DNA of 64,000 bases, taken from Pseudomaricurvus alcaniphilus (lineage in GTDB: Bacteria; Pseudomonadota; Gammaproteobacteria; Pseudomonadales; Cellvibrionaceae). Position 1 is the first letter of the stretch. Each line of letters starts with the position of its first letter. Location: NCBI RefSeq assembly GCF_011440395.1, contig NZ_JAAOIX010000014.1:1-64000 (forward strand), in the 5' to 3' direction. The position numbers and the translations under genes were made by a program. This document shows positions 26,188 through 34,714 of this stretch, piece after piece. The notes below the pieces were generated by a model that worked only from the letters and a program-made list of their open reading frames with translations, ran no database searches and was not told where the DNA came from.

Positions 26188-29100
26188 ATGCCGGGCTCTG
26201 GCGTGCAAACTGCTCACGGGTGGCCAAAACGGCAGCAGCTGTTGCTTTGGTTGCTGGCGCTTGTCTGGCAAGTTATGGCGTTGAGTTGCTGGGCGGCGAG
26301 CCCGGAGTCAGCGCGGGCGTCGCTGCCGAGAAACGTGCAGTTTTTCTCCCTGGCGACGGGTGACGGTTTGTCCCAGGCTGCCGTCAATGCGGTGGTTCAG
26401 GACCAGCAAGGATTTATGTGGTTCGGCACCCAGGAGGGGCTGGATCGCTACGACGGTTACGATTTCAAATCCTATCACCACGATACGGTCGACGCTGGCA
26501 GCCTGTCTAACGATTGGGTTTGGACCCTGCTGGTAGACCGTTCCGGTCGGCTGTGGGTGGGATCCGATGGCGGCGGCCTGTCTCGTTATCTGCCCGATTC
26601 GGACAGTTTTATTCACTATCGCCACAACCCCGATAACCCCACCAGTTTGGCTAATGACCGGGTGCGGGCAATTTATGAGGATCGCAGCGGCGTTCTCTGG
26701 ATAGGTACGGACGGCGGCGGGCTCAGTCGTCTCGATCCGCAAACCGGCCGTTTCAAAAACTACAGTTATGAGCTCGAGTCGCAAGCCAGCTCGGGAAAAA
26801 ACAAGGTGTTTTCCGTTCGCGAAAGCCGCGATGGCCGCCTCTGGGTGGGAACCGACGGTGCCGGGCTGGTTGAATTTGACCGCCTCACGGAAAGGTTTGT
26901 GCCCTATGCAAGTTCGCGGGAGGACGCTCCGGACTTGGGGCGCGAGCGGGTGCGGACGATCTACGAAGACGCCCAGGGGCGACTGTGGATCGGCACTTAC
27001 GATGCCGGAGTCAAGTTGCTGGACCTGGCCGACGGTTCCATTCGCGCTCTGCAAAATAGTCCGTCCGACCCACACAGCCTCAGTCATAACGAGGTGCGCA
27101 GTGTTTTCCAGGATGCCGATGGCACCATTTGGGTGGGCACTGATCACGGTCTGAATGAATGGCGCCCGGCGATCCAGGGTTTTGTCGCCTACCGCCATGA
27201 CCCGGCGGTAGGCGGATCGCTGGTGAACAATCGCATTATGAGTATCTACCAGGATCGCGGCGATGTACTGTGGATAGGTACATTTGGTGGCGTCAGTCGC
27301 TGGAATTACCTGAGCGATGATTTTCTGCATATCGTCAATGACCTCGGTAACAACCTGGTCACCAGTGTCAGGGAAGCCAGCGACGCCAACCTCTGGGTTG
27401 GAACCTATGGCGGTGGTCTCAATAGGTTGAATCCGCTGAGTGGCGAAAGTCACAGCTATCGACACGATCCGGCCGATCCCAAGTCTCTGTCCGATAATCG
27501 GGTAATGAGTGTGTTTGCCGCGTCCAACGAGGTGGTCTGGGTGGGCACGCGGGCGGGGGGATTGAATCGCCTCGATGTGAACACGGGCCATTTCACCCGC
27601 TATGAGCATGATCCGAAAAAGCCCGGTTCCCTCAGCGCTTTGGGCGTCACTTCGATCTACGCCCAGGACGACGCCAGCCTCTGGGTGGGCACCTACGGTG
27701 GGGGGCTGAATCGGCTGGATATTGCCAGCGGGCAGTTCCAGGCCTGGCGCCACGATCCGAACGATAATACCAGTATCAGCAGCGACCGGGTGTTGTCGAT
27801 CGTCCGCAGTCGCACGGGAACACTGTGGATAGCCACCGAGGATGGCGGCCTCAACGAATTTGATCCGCGCACCTACAAATTTACCCGCTATCAACACCAG
27901 TCGAAAAGTGCCGACAGCCTCAGCAGTGATACTGCCTGGGAAGTCTTGGAGGGACAGGACGGATCGCTGTGGGTGGCGACCCGTGACGGCGGCCTCAACC
28001 GTTGGCACCCCGGCGATCGCAAGGCTGGCAATCCGGTATTTCGCCATTATGGCAAAGCCGAGGGCTTGGTGAGCAATGCCATTTACGGTGTACTTGAGGA
28101 TCGATCCGGGATGTTGTGGTTGAGTGGTAACCGCGGTCTGACCCGGTTTAACCCCGAGACTGAAGAGGTGCGCCATTTTGATACTGAAAACGGGCTGCGC
28201 AGTAACGAATTCAATTACGGTGCGAGAACCGGCACCGCGAGCGGTTCGCTGGTGTTTGGCGGCAGCAGTGGTTTGGTCATTTTTGACCCCCTGAAGATTC
28301 GCACCAATTACCACCAGCCGCAGGTGGCAGTGACTGCCATTTCGCGCATGGACCCGGTGGCGTATGGTCACAGCGAGACGGCCGCGGTGCCAGTGCTGAA
28401 TCTCGATTACCGCGACTACGCCGTCAGCTTCGAGTTTACCGCGCTTGATTTCTCTTCATCGGACAAAAACCAGTATCGCTACTTGCTCGAAGGGTTTGAC
28501 AAGCAGTGGCTCAACCCCGGTCGTTTTCGTCGCACCACTTATACCAACCTGCCGGCTGGCGATTACGTATTCAAGGTCAAGGCTTCCAACAATGAAGGCA
28601 TCTGGAGCAGCGACGTTGCGGCTATCGGCATAACCGTGCAACCGCCACCCTGGAAAAGCGACATGGCCTACCTGAGTTATGCGCTGCTGGCAATGGCGCT
28701 GTTGGGCCTGACGGTGCGCAACCAGATCAATCGATTGCGGCGGGCGGAATACCAGCGCATTGAGCTGGAGAAACAGGTGTTGAACCGCACCGAGGAATTG
28801 GCGACACAAAACCGCAACCTGGAGAAATTAACCCGGGAGCTGGAGCAGGCCAGCATTACGGACCCGTTGACCGGCCTCTACAATCGCCGCTATCTCAATC
28901 ACCACATCACTACCGAACTTGCAGCGCTGGAGCGCGGCATTAGTAGCGACCATGAAAACCGCGAGCAACCGTTGGCGACGGATCTCGCTCCAGGTCTCGC
29001 CCTGATTATGATCGATCTGGATGGCTTCAAACCCATCAATGATAACTTCGGTCACCACGCCGGCGACCGGGCACTGCAGCAAGTGCGCGATATACTGCTG

Positions 29101-29553
29101 AAATGTTGTCGGGGTAGCGACACCATAGTGCGCTGGGGCGGCGATGAGTTCCTGATCGTCGGTCGCCAGGCCAGTCGCCGCGGTGCCGAAAAACAGGCCG
29201 AACGGCTGCGCCAGGGTTTAGCCGAACACCAGTACCAGGTTGGCACCGGGCAGGTCGCTCGCTTATCCGGCTCCATTGGCGTCGCCATGATGCCGTTTGC
29301 GCCAAGCGATTCGGTCCAGCTCTCCTGGGAGCAGGTGGTATCGGTCGCTGACCAGGCCGCCTACCTGGCTAAACAGAACGGTCGCAATGCCTGGGTGGCG
29401 CTGTACGGTGCCCGTGAATTAAGCGGTGCAGATGCCTACGAGCGCATCAGTACCAGTCTCGAATCGATGGTGCAGCGGGGCGAAGTGCAGGTGAAAACCT
29501 CGCTCGACAAGCCGCTGCAATATGATCTGAAGGTACGCCAGCGAAATGCCTGA
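26188..29553 (+). CDS. Two-component-regulator-type propeller sensor fused to an active diguanylate cyclase
   Basis: A 1121-residue membrane sensor. A signal/membrane segment (LLLWLLALVWQVMAL) precedes 13 Reg_prop repeats, seen as LWVGTDGGGL-type motifs, that would build two seven-bladed periplasmic propellers. A Y_Y_Y domain (YRYLLEGFDKQW) follows, then a transmembrane helix (MAYLSYALLAMALLGL), a coiled coil and a GGDEF domain. GGDEF is intact at 984-988 and RGSD five residues before it forms an inhibitory site. The periplasmic half is that of Bacteroidetes hybrid two-component carbohydrate sensors, with the kinase replaced by a cyclase. I preferred ATG 26188 to a TTG at 26104 because it gives a normal signal sequence. 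Ligand unknown; an algal glycan is plausible. Confidence 0.9.
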   Translation: MPGSGVQTAHGWPKRQQLLLWLLALVWQVMALSCWAASPESARASLPRNVQFFSLATGDGLSQAAVNAVVQDQQGFMWFGTQEGLDRYDGYDFKSYHHDTVDAGSLSNDWVWTLLVDRSGRLWVGSDGGGLSRYLPDSDSFIHYRHNPDNPTSLANDRVRAIYEDRSGVLWIGTDGGGLSRLDPQTGRFKNYSYELESQASSGKNKVFSVRESRDGRLWVGTDGAGLVEFDRLTERFVPYASSREDAPDLGRERVRTIYEDAQGRLWIGTYDAGVKLLDLADGSIRALQNSPSDPHSLSHNEVRSVFQDADGTIWVGTDHGLNEWRPAIQGFVAYRHDPAVGGSLVNNRIMSIYQDRGDVLWIGTFGGVSRWNYLSDDFLHIVNDLGNNLVTSVREASDANLWVGTYGGGLNRLNPLSGESHSYRHDPADPKSLSDNRVMSVFAASNEVVWVGTRAGGLNRLDVNTGHFTRYEHDPKKPGSLSALGVTSIYAQDDASLWVGTYGGGLNRLDIASGQFQAWRHDPNDNTSISSDRVLSIVRSRTGTLWIATEDGGLNEFDPRTYKFTRYQHQSKSADSLSSDTAWEVLEGQDGSLWVATRDGGLNRWHPGDRKAGNPVFRHYGKAEGLVSNAIYGVLEDRSGMLWLSGNRGLTRFNPETEEVRHFDTENGLRSNEFNYGARTGTASGSLVFGGSSGLVIFDPLKIRTNYHQPQVAVTAISRMDPVAYGHSETAAVPVLNLDYRDYAVSFEFTALDFSSSDKNQYRYLLEGFDKQWLNPGRFRRTTYTNLPAGDYVFKVKASNNEGIWSSDVAAIGITVQPPPWKSDMAYLSYALLAMALLGLTVRNQINRLRRAEYQRIELEKQVLNRTEELATQNRNLEKLTRELEQASITDPLTGLYNRRYLNHHITTELAALERGISSDHENREQPLATDLAPGLALIMIDLDGFKPINDNFGHHAGDRALQQVRDILLKCCRGSDTIVRWGGDEFLIVGRQASRRGAEKQAERLRQGLAEHQYQVGTGQVARLSGSIGVAMMPFAPSDSVQLSWEQVVSVADQAAYLAKQNGRNAWVALYGARELSGADAYERISTSLESMVQRGEVQVKTSLDKPLQYDLKVRQRNA

Positions 29554-31525
29554 TTTTGCTCTGCGTCTTTTTACAGGTCGGCCCAACGTCGTCTCATCGC
29601 GGTGCGAGTTTGGCAATCGAATGCTGCTGGCATTGTGGCTGCTGTTACTGGCAGGCTGCCAAAATAGTAATTTCCCGACAGCCACTAGTGCCCCGTCGCC
29701 GGAATTGCTGCGCCAGTACTCGATCCAGCAATTTCTCGAAAACACCAGTTTCAGCGAGAACTCCTTCTCCCCGGATGGCAGCAAAATTCTGGTCAGTAGT
29801 GACCAGAATGGTATCGATAATGCGGTGGCCATCGACCGCGAAACCGGTAACCACATTGCACTGACCAGCTCCAGCGATAATTCGATCAAGGTGGTGAGCT
29901 ATTTTCCCGCCGATGAGCGATTTCTGTTTTTGGCCGACCAGGGTGGCAATGAACTGGATCATCTCTATGTACAGGAGCTGGATGGTACACAGGTGGATCT
30001 CACTCCAGGCAAGGGACACCAGGTGCGATTTCTGGGTTGGGCCGCGGACGGCAGCAGTCTGTTTATGGCGACTAATGAGCGCGACCCGCGCCACTACGAC
30101 ATCTTTGAAGTGCTGCTCGAAGACTATTCGCGGCGTTTAATCTACTCCGACACCGAGAGCCTGGAGCTGTTGCAAATCTCGCCTGACAAACGCTATATCG
30201 CCTTTGCCAGAATTCGCGCCCGCCACGATATCGAGCTGCTGGTTTATGACCTTAACCTGAGCCAGATGCGCAGTGTGACAGCGGCCAGCGCCGCCTCCGA
30301 AAATCATTTCCAGGCGTTTAGTCACGACGGCGCACATATCTATTACACCACCAACCGCGACAGTGAGTTCTCCTATCTGGTACGCAAGCGACTGGCCGGG
30401 GACAGGGAAGAGGTAATCTATCGCACCAACTGGGATGTTACTTTTACCCGGCCTTCCCCCCGTGGCAGCTACCTGGTTATCGGTGTCAACCGCGACGCCC
30501 ATACTCGGGTTGAGGTTCTGCGCGCGGAGAATTTGCACCCTGTGTCCATCGCCCCACTGTCGGGGTTAAATCTGGATTCAGTGAGCTTTTCTGCCGACGA
30601 GCGTTATATGGCGTTCTATCGCCACAGCAGTCGTTCGCCACAAAATCTTTACAGTTTCGATTTCGTCAGCGGAGACCTGACACAGCTTACCCAGTCTCTG
30701 AATCCCGCCATCGATGAAAACCAGTTAGTGGAAGCGGAGCTGGTGCGTTTTCGGGCACCGGACGGCCTGGAAATCCCGGGCCTGCTGTACAAGCCTCGGT
30801 GGGCAACTGCAAGCAACAAGGTGCCGGCCATGGTATGGGTTCACGGTGGCCCGGGCGGCCAGTCGCGAGCGATTTATCATCCGCTGATTCAGTACCTGGT
30901 CAACCACGGTTACGCTGTTTACGCCATTAATAATCGTGGCAGTTCCGGTTATGGGCGCCAGTTTTTTATGGCCGATGACCGCGGCCACGGCCGGGCCGAC
31001 CTCGACGATTGTGTTGCCAGCAAAAGCATGCTTGTGGATACCGGCTATATCGATCCCCGGCGTATAGGCATCATAGGTACCAGCTACGGTGGCTACCTGG
31101 CAATGGCGGCGTTGAGTTTTCGACCTGAGGAATTTTCTCTGGGAGTAAATATTTTTGGCTTCTCCAACTGGATTCAAACCCTGCAATCCATGCCGCCCTG
31201 GTGGCAGCCTATTCGCGAAGCGCTGTATGCGGAGATAGGACATCCGGAGCGCGACAGTGCCTACCTGAGAAGTATCTCGCCCTTGTTTTACGCCGACCAG
31301 ATTGTCAAGCCGGTGATGTTACTGCAAGGCACCAATGACCCGCGAGTATTGCGTTCGGAGACCAGTGCCATGGTAGCGGCCATTCGCAATCAGGGTACTC
31401 CGGTTGAATACCTGGAGTTTGAAGACGAGGGCCACAGCCTGCGTCATAAAGAGAGCCAGCGAGTGGCCTATGCAGCCATACTGAATTATCTCGATCGCTA
31501 TCTGCAACCGCAGGTTACTGAGTGA
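29546..31525 (+). CDS. S9 family prolyl oligopeptidase-like lipoprotein peptidase
   Basis: A 659-residue exported peptidase of the S9C/acylaminoacyl type. A lipobox (LLAGCQN) sits after a long n-region; starting at ATG 29621 would give a standard lipoprotein signal, while ATG 29546 overlaps the preceding stop by eight bases. The N-terminal half is a WD-like propeller (SFSPDGSKILVSS, ISPDKRYIAFARI). The alpha/beta hydrolase half carries VHGGPGGQ, the nucleophile in GTSYGGYLAM (Ser513), the Asp in QGTNDPRV and the His in DEGHSLRHKE. It probably trims peptides in the periplasm, which would complement the secreted subtilase and the TonB receptor upstream. Confidence 0.9.
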   Translation: MPDFALRLFTGRPNVVSSRCEFGNRMLLALWLLLLAGCQNSNFPTATSAPSPELLRQYSIQQFLENTSFSENSFSPDGSKILVSSDQNGIDNAVAIDRETGNHIALTSSSDNSIKVVSYFPADERFLFLADQGGNELDHLYVQELDGTQVDLTPGKGHQVRFLGWAADGSSLFMATNERDPRHYDIFEVLLEDYSRRLIYSDTESLELLQISPDKRYIAFARIRARHDIELLVYDLNLSQMRSVTAASAASENHFQAFSHDGAHIYYTTNRDSEFSYLVRKRLAGDREEVIYRTNWDVTFTRPSPRGSYLVIGVNRDAHTRVEVLRAENLHPVSIAPLSGLNLDSVSFSADERYMAFYRHSSRSPQNLYSFDFVSGDLTQLTQSLNPAIDENQLVEAELVRFRAPDGLEIPGLLYKPRWATASNKVPAMVWVHGGPGGQSRAIYHPLIQYLVNHGYAVYAINNRGSSGYGRQFFMADDRGHGRADLDDCVASKSMLVDTGYIDPRRIGIIGTSYGGYLAMAALSFRPEEFSLGVNIFGFSNWIQTLQSMPPWWQPIREALYAEIGHPERDSAYLRSISPLFYADQIVKPVMLLQGTNDPRVLRSETSAMVAAIRNQGTPVEYLEFEDEGHSLRHKESQRVAYAAILNYLDRYLQPQVTE

Positions 31526-31620
31526 ATGAATCGACCGAATGAATAACGGTATGAATACCAGAAGCGGTCGCTGACCGCACAGGGCAGATCAAATTACTGG
31601 GCATTGTTAACCCGCTGGGC

Positions 31621-31797
31621 TCACACTCTGGTCAGGGGTTGGATAAGGTTGCGGCACCACCACAGTTTGCCGGTTTTTACCGTCGCCACTTTTGGGGCTG
31701 CGGAGGGTGATTGCTCCTGCCGGCGCACAGCTTTTTTGAACTGCGGATTCCAGGGTTGTCTGCCAGCTTGTGTCGATTGGGATAGTTCAATGCTCAT
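31621..31797 (-). CDS. Small protein of unknown function, 58 residues
   Basis: A short frame with a strong RBS (GAGGTG, five bases before ATG). The product starts MSIELSQSTQ, is basic (10 Lys/Arg) and ends with the hydrophobic/basic stretch KLWWCRNLIQPLTRV. I do not recognise it. It is not PqqA, as the Glu-x3-Tyr crosslink motif is missing. It is oriented like the NosR-like gene but 340 bp downstream of it. It may be a real small membrane-associated protein; support is only the start signal and the composition. Confidence 0.45.
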   Translation of the reverse strand: MSIELSQSTQAGRQPWNPQFKKAVRRQEQSPSAAPKVATVKTGKLWWCRNLIQPLTRV

Positions 31798-32138
31798 AGG
31801 TCACCTCAGGTTCATTGCCGTTGGGCAAGCACCGGCAAACGATTCCGGCGGGTTGTAAGCATTGTTATCGCAGAATGTGTGCCAACCTCCGGGGTCCTCC
31901 TGACTGAATGTTCTTTTTCTATTTTTTCTTATTTAAATCAAAGTGTTAGAGGGCAGGGTTGGTCCAGCAAACAAAGTCGCTGGCAGCAGGGGGGGCCGGT
32001 TTACATAGACAAAACTGGCGGATCGGCCGAAAAATCGGTGTCTATTCCGAAATTCCGGTGGATCTGGCTCTGCGCGGGATGTTGATCAATACGCTGCGCG
32101 GCGATTCATTGTGGCGGCAGAAGTATTTGCTTTGTGGA
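31798..32138. other. Gene-free stretch downstream of the NosR-like gene
   Basis: This 341-bp stretch includes an A/T-rich segment around 31910-31940 that could hold the promoter of the small minus-strand gene. No stable terminator hairpin or RNA was recognised. Open frames on the plus strand here run into the opposite strand of the NosR-like gene and look like chance. Confidence 0.4.
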
Positions 32139-34403
32139 TTAGTCCGGAAGGCTGGTGGCGAGGAGCTTGTTCCGGTTTTTATCTTCCAGCCTGGCCGGCG
32201 CGCATTGTCGCGGATCCTGGATGATCACCACGCACTCCAGGCATTGCACACACTCGTCGTAGTCGATGCTGCCATCCCGTTTGATGGCGTTAATTTCACA
32301 GCGATGGCGACACAGCTGGCAGGGCTGGCCGCACTCCCGGCGCCTATCCAGCCACTCGAACATTCGCAATTTGCCGAGGATGGCGAGGCCGGCGCCCAGC
32401 GGGCACAGGTAGCGGCAGTAGAATTTATGGATAAACATGCCCACGCCCAGCAGCAGCAGGGCGTAGATCACAAAGGGTGCCGAGCGTACAAACAGCAGGG
32501 TAATCGAGGTTTTGAAGGGCTCCACTTCCGCCAGTTGCTCGGCCAGGGTCAGGGAAAAGAGAGAGGTTGCCACCAGGCCCACGAGGATGAGGTACTTGAT
32601 CAGCAGCATGGGCCGGTGGTATTTGGGTTTGATGCTGATCTGCCTGAAGCCCAGTTTTTTGGCCAGCAGCGAGGCAAATTCCTGCAGCGCGCCAAACGGG
32701 CACAACCAGCCACAGTAGAGCCCGCGCCCCCACAATAGCAGGCTGATCACAGTGAAAATCCAGAGAATAAAGATAATCGGGTCGAGCAGGAAAACATCGA
32801 GGCTAAAGCCGTCGATCAACTCCAGCAGCAGGGTGTAGATATTCACCACCGAGAGCTGGCCCTGGGCGTAAAAGCCGATAAATAACAAAGTAAAGGTTAG
32901 ATACGCCCAGCGGAAGCGGTGCAGCCAGCGCGACCGGGAAGAGAGTGCCTGCTGGCGGCTAAAGGCGACGCTCAACATCAGCAATCCCAGCAGCAATACA
33001 CCTGTTTCCAGCGCGCGTTCGCGCCACAAGCGCCACCAAAGTGAGCTGGTAAAGTCATCGGCTACCACCGTCGGGGCGCTGATATGAAACAGCGTCTCTG
33101 GCAACTGGTAGTCGTCGCTAAACACATGCTCATCCGCCACCAGGTGGTTTTTCTGCAAGCTGACGCGCAGGGTCAGTTGCATGGCGGAAGCCGGATCAAA
33201 GCCGGATTGACTGTTGATCTTGAAAATCTGCAGGTTGTTGGCGTCCGCATCTTCATCTGTTGCGCTAAGCCGGGGCTTGCGCTCCTCATCGTCGTAAAAG
33301 TTCAGGTCCCGCAGGGTCATGGGCAAGCCGTGTTGTACCAGGCCGACGCGCTCGGGCACGGTGCCGGGCCGGAACCATGGTTCCAGGTAGGAGTAGAAGC
33401 CCTCTGACTTTATGGCGATGGCGTGCTCGTTGGGCCCCAGCTGGGCAATGACACGGGCGTATTCAGCGTCGCCCAACATATTCCTGCCGATGCTCGGCAC
33501 ATTGAGGTAGGCGTAATACAGGGTTATGCCCTGTTCGACCGGGGCGGTTGCGTAATTCGCCTGGGCATCAGTTTGCAGATAGCTGTCGAGGCCACTGCCG
33601 AGGCTGGCCGCGATGTCTGGCGCCGGCAGGTGCCAGCGGCGCAGATAGCCTTTGGCGAGCAGCTCGTCGACCGTCAGTGGCTCGAACAGTTCGGTATTTA
33701 TGGTCGCCGCCGCGGCCTGGGAAAATTCAGCCAGCAGCTTGCGCGCCACCTGCAAGGCCGAGGAGAGGATGGTGTCGTTAATGACGATGACCGATACCGT
33801 GGCTTTGGTGACACCATCGAAATAGGCGGTTTGTGGCGCGCTGCTGGCCGCTGAACCCCCGTTTTGCGCGGCGCCGCTTTTTGCACCACCACTTCTGGAG
33901 CCGACAATAATGCGGTCGCTGACGCGGTGACCGTTGTATTGCTCAATAAACTCCAGCAGCGGCTTTGGACCCAGGCCGTGCAGAAAGATGGGTTCGTGAT
34001 GCCGCAGAATTTTCAATCCCCTGAAACGCCCCTCCGTATCGATGCCAATCAACAGGTTGACCCGGTCACCGGAAAATCCTGGCAGGTCGACAAAATCATT
34101 GCTTTCGAAGGCGTAGCCAATCAATTCGTTGAGTTGGTACACCGGCCACACCGGCGTGGCTTGCTGCTTGGCACCGATGACGGTGGCGCTGGGGAATATG
34201 GCCTGGATGTCATCCTGCAGGTCGAACGCTTGCTCGTCGCCGCGGCACCAGGCACTGAACAGTACTAACGCCAGCAGTAACGCCAGCAGCAACGCCACCA
34301 GTAATCCGGGTTGTGGCTTTGGGGCCAGGTGGGGTAGTTGCGCATTCCGGTAGACGCTGCGCCGCCAAAACGTATCTGGATTTTCCGGTCGGGCGAACTG
34401 CAT
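32139..34403 (-). CDS. NosR/NirI-like flavin and iron-sulfur membrane protein
   Basis: A 754-residue membrane protein of the NosR family. After one N-terminal helix comes a periplasmic FMN-binding domain (about 60-210) with the covalent-flavin type motif DGVTKAT. A long periplasmic segment and about five further helices follow. Two NapH-like motifs (YCGWLCPFGALQEF and YCRYLCPLGA) and ferredoxin-type cysteines near the C-terminus (CQLCRHRCE; CVQCLEC) complete it. NosR passes electrons to nitrous oxide reductase, but no nos or nir gene is here; the neighbours are alcohol-oxidation genes, so an electron-transfer role for a periplasmic quinoprotein or partner is likelier. I chose ATG 34403 with GGGAG upstream over a TTG at 34484. 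Confidence 0.85.
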   Translation of the reverse strand: MQFARPENPDTFWRRSVYRNAQLPHLAPKPQPGLLVALLLALLLALVLFSAWCRGDEQAFDLQDDIQAIFPSATVIGAKQQATPVWPVYQLNELIGYAFESNDFVDLPGFSGDRVNLLIGIDTEGRFRGLKILRHHEPIFLHGLGPKPLLEFIEQYNGHRVSDRIIVGSRSGGAKSGAAQNGGSAASSAPQTAYFDGVTKATVSVIVINDTILSSALQVARKLLAEFSQAAAATINTELFEPLTVDELLAKGYLRRWHLPAPDIAASLGSGLDSYLQTDAQANYATAPVEQGITLYYAYLNVPSIGRNMLGDAEYARVIAQLGPNEHAIAIKSEGFYSYLEPWFRPGTVPERVGLVQHGLPMTLRDLNFYDDEERKPRLSATDEDADANNLQIFKINSQSGFDPASAMQLTLRVSLQKNHLVADEHVFSDDYQLPETLFHISAPTVVADDFTSSLWWRLWRERALETGVLLLGLLMLSVAFSRQQALSSRSRWLHRFRWAYLTFTLLFIGFYAQGQLSVVNIYTLLLELIDGFSLDVFLLDPIIFILWIFTVISLLLWGRGLYCGWLCPFGALQEFASLLAKKLGFRQISIKPKYHRPMLLIKYLILVGLVATSLFSLTLAEQLAEVEPFKTSITLLFVRSAPFVIYALLLLGVGMFIHKFYCRYLCPLGAGLAILGKLRMFEWLDRRRECGQPCQLCRHRCEINAIKRDGSIDYDECVQCLECVVIIQDPRQCAPARLEDKNRNKLLATSLPD

Positions 34404-34714
34404 GGCCAGATGCTCCCGCGGCAAGGTGTTGGAGTTATTTTTAAGGTCAATAGCGCAGTGTAAAGCGGTGGCAGCCCGTGACAATATGCAAAGCGTTGCA
34501 GTTGTTTCCTACTTTAGGAGGAGGTCTTTCGGCGGATTTTCAGTTCTGCCAAAGGACCACGTAAACCCCTAGTTGGGAGGCTATGTTTCAAGTGGCAGGC
34601 GAGTATTATCTGCATTGTCCAACTTCAAAAAATTATTAACGGACGGCAGGTACTTTATTAAGCACAACTCAAACAATAAACCACGTCAATCTGCCAAAAA
34701 TGCAAGAGGTCACT
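34404..34714. promoter_or_regulatory. Divergent promoter region of NosR-like gene and porin
   Basis: The region contains the GC-rich imperfect palindrome CCCCTAGTTGGGAGG (34567-34581), then an A/T-richer stretch likely to hold the porin promoter. AGTTGGG recurs on the minus strand around 49566 in the other divergent promoter region of this locus, so it is a candidate for the LuxR-type regulator's box. Evidence is only two partial matches. Confidence 0.3.

Noticed and set aside
26308-28371. A 687-codon open frame antisense to the propeller sensor
   Set aside because: It mirrors the 13 repeated Reg_prop motifs of the real gene; codon periodicity of the repeats keeps the opposite strand open. 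No RBS or domain.
31621-31797. PqqA precursor peptide
   Set aside because: The 58-residue product lacks the Glu-x3-Tyr motif that forms PQQ, and no pqqB-E genes are adjacent.
32139-34403. Denitrification (nos) locus
   Set aside because: Only a NosR-like gene is present; nosZ, nosDFYL and nir genes are absent and the neighbours concern alcohol oxidation.
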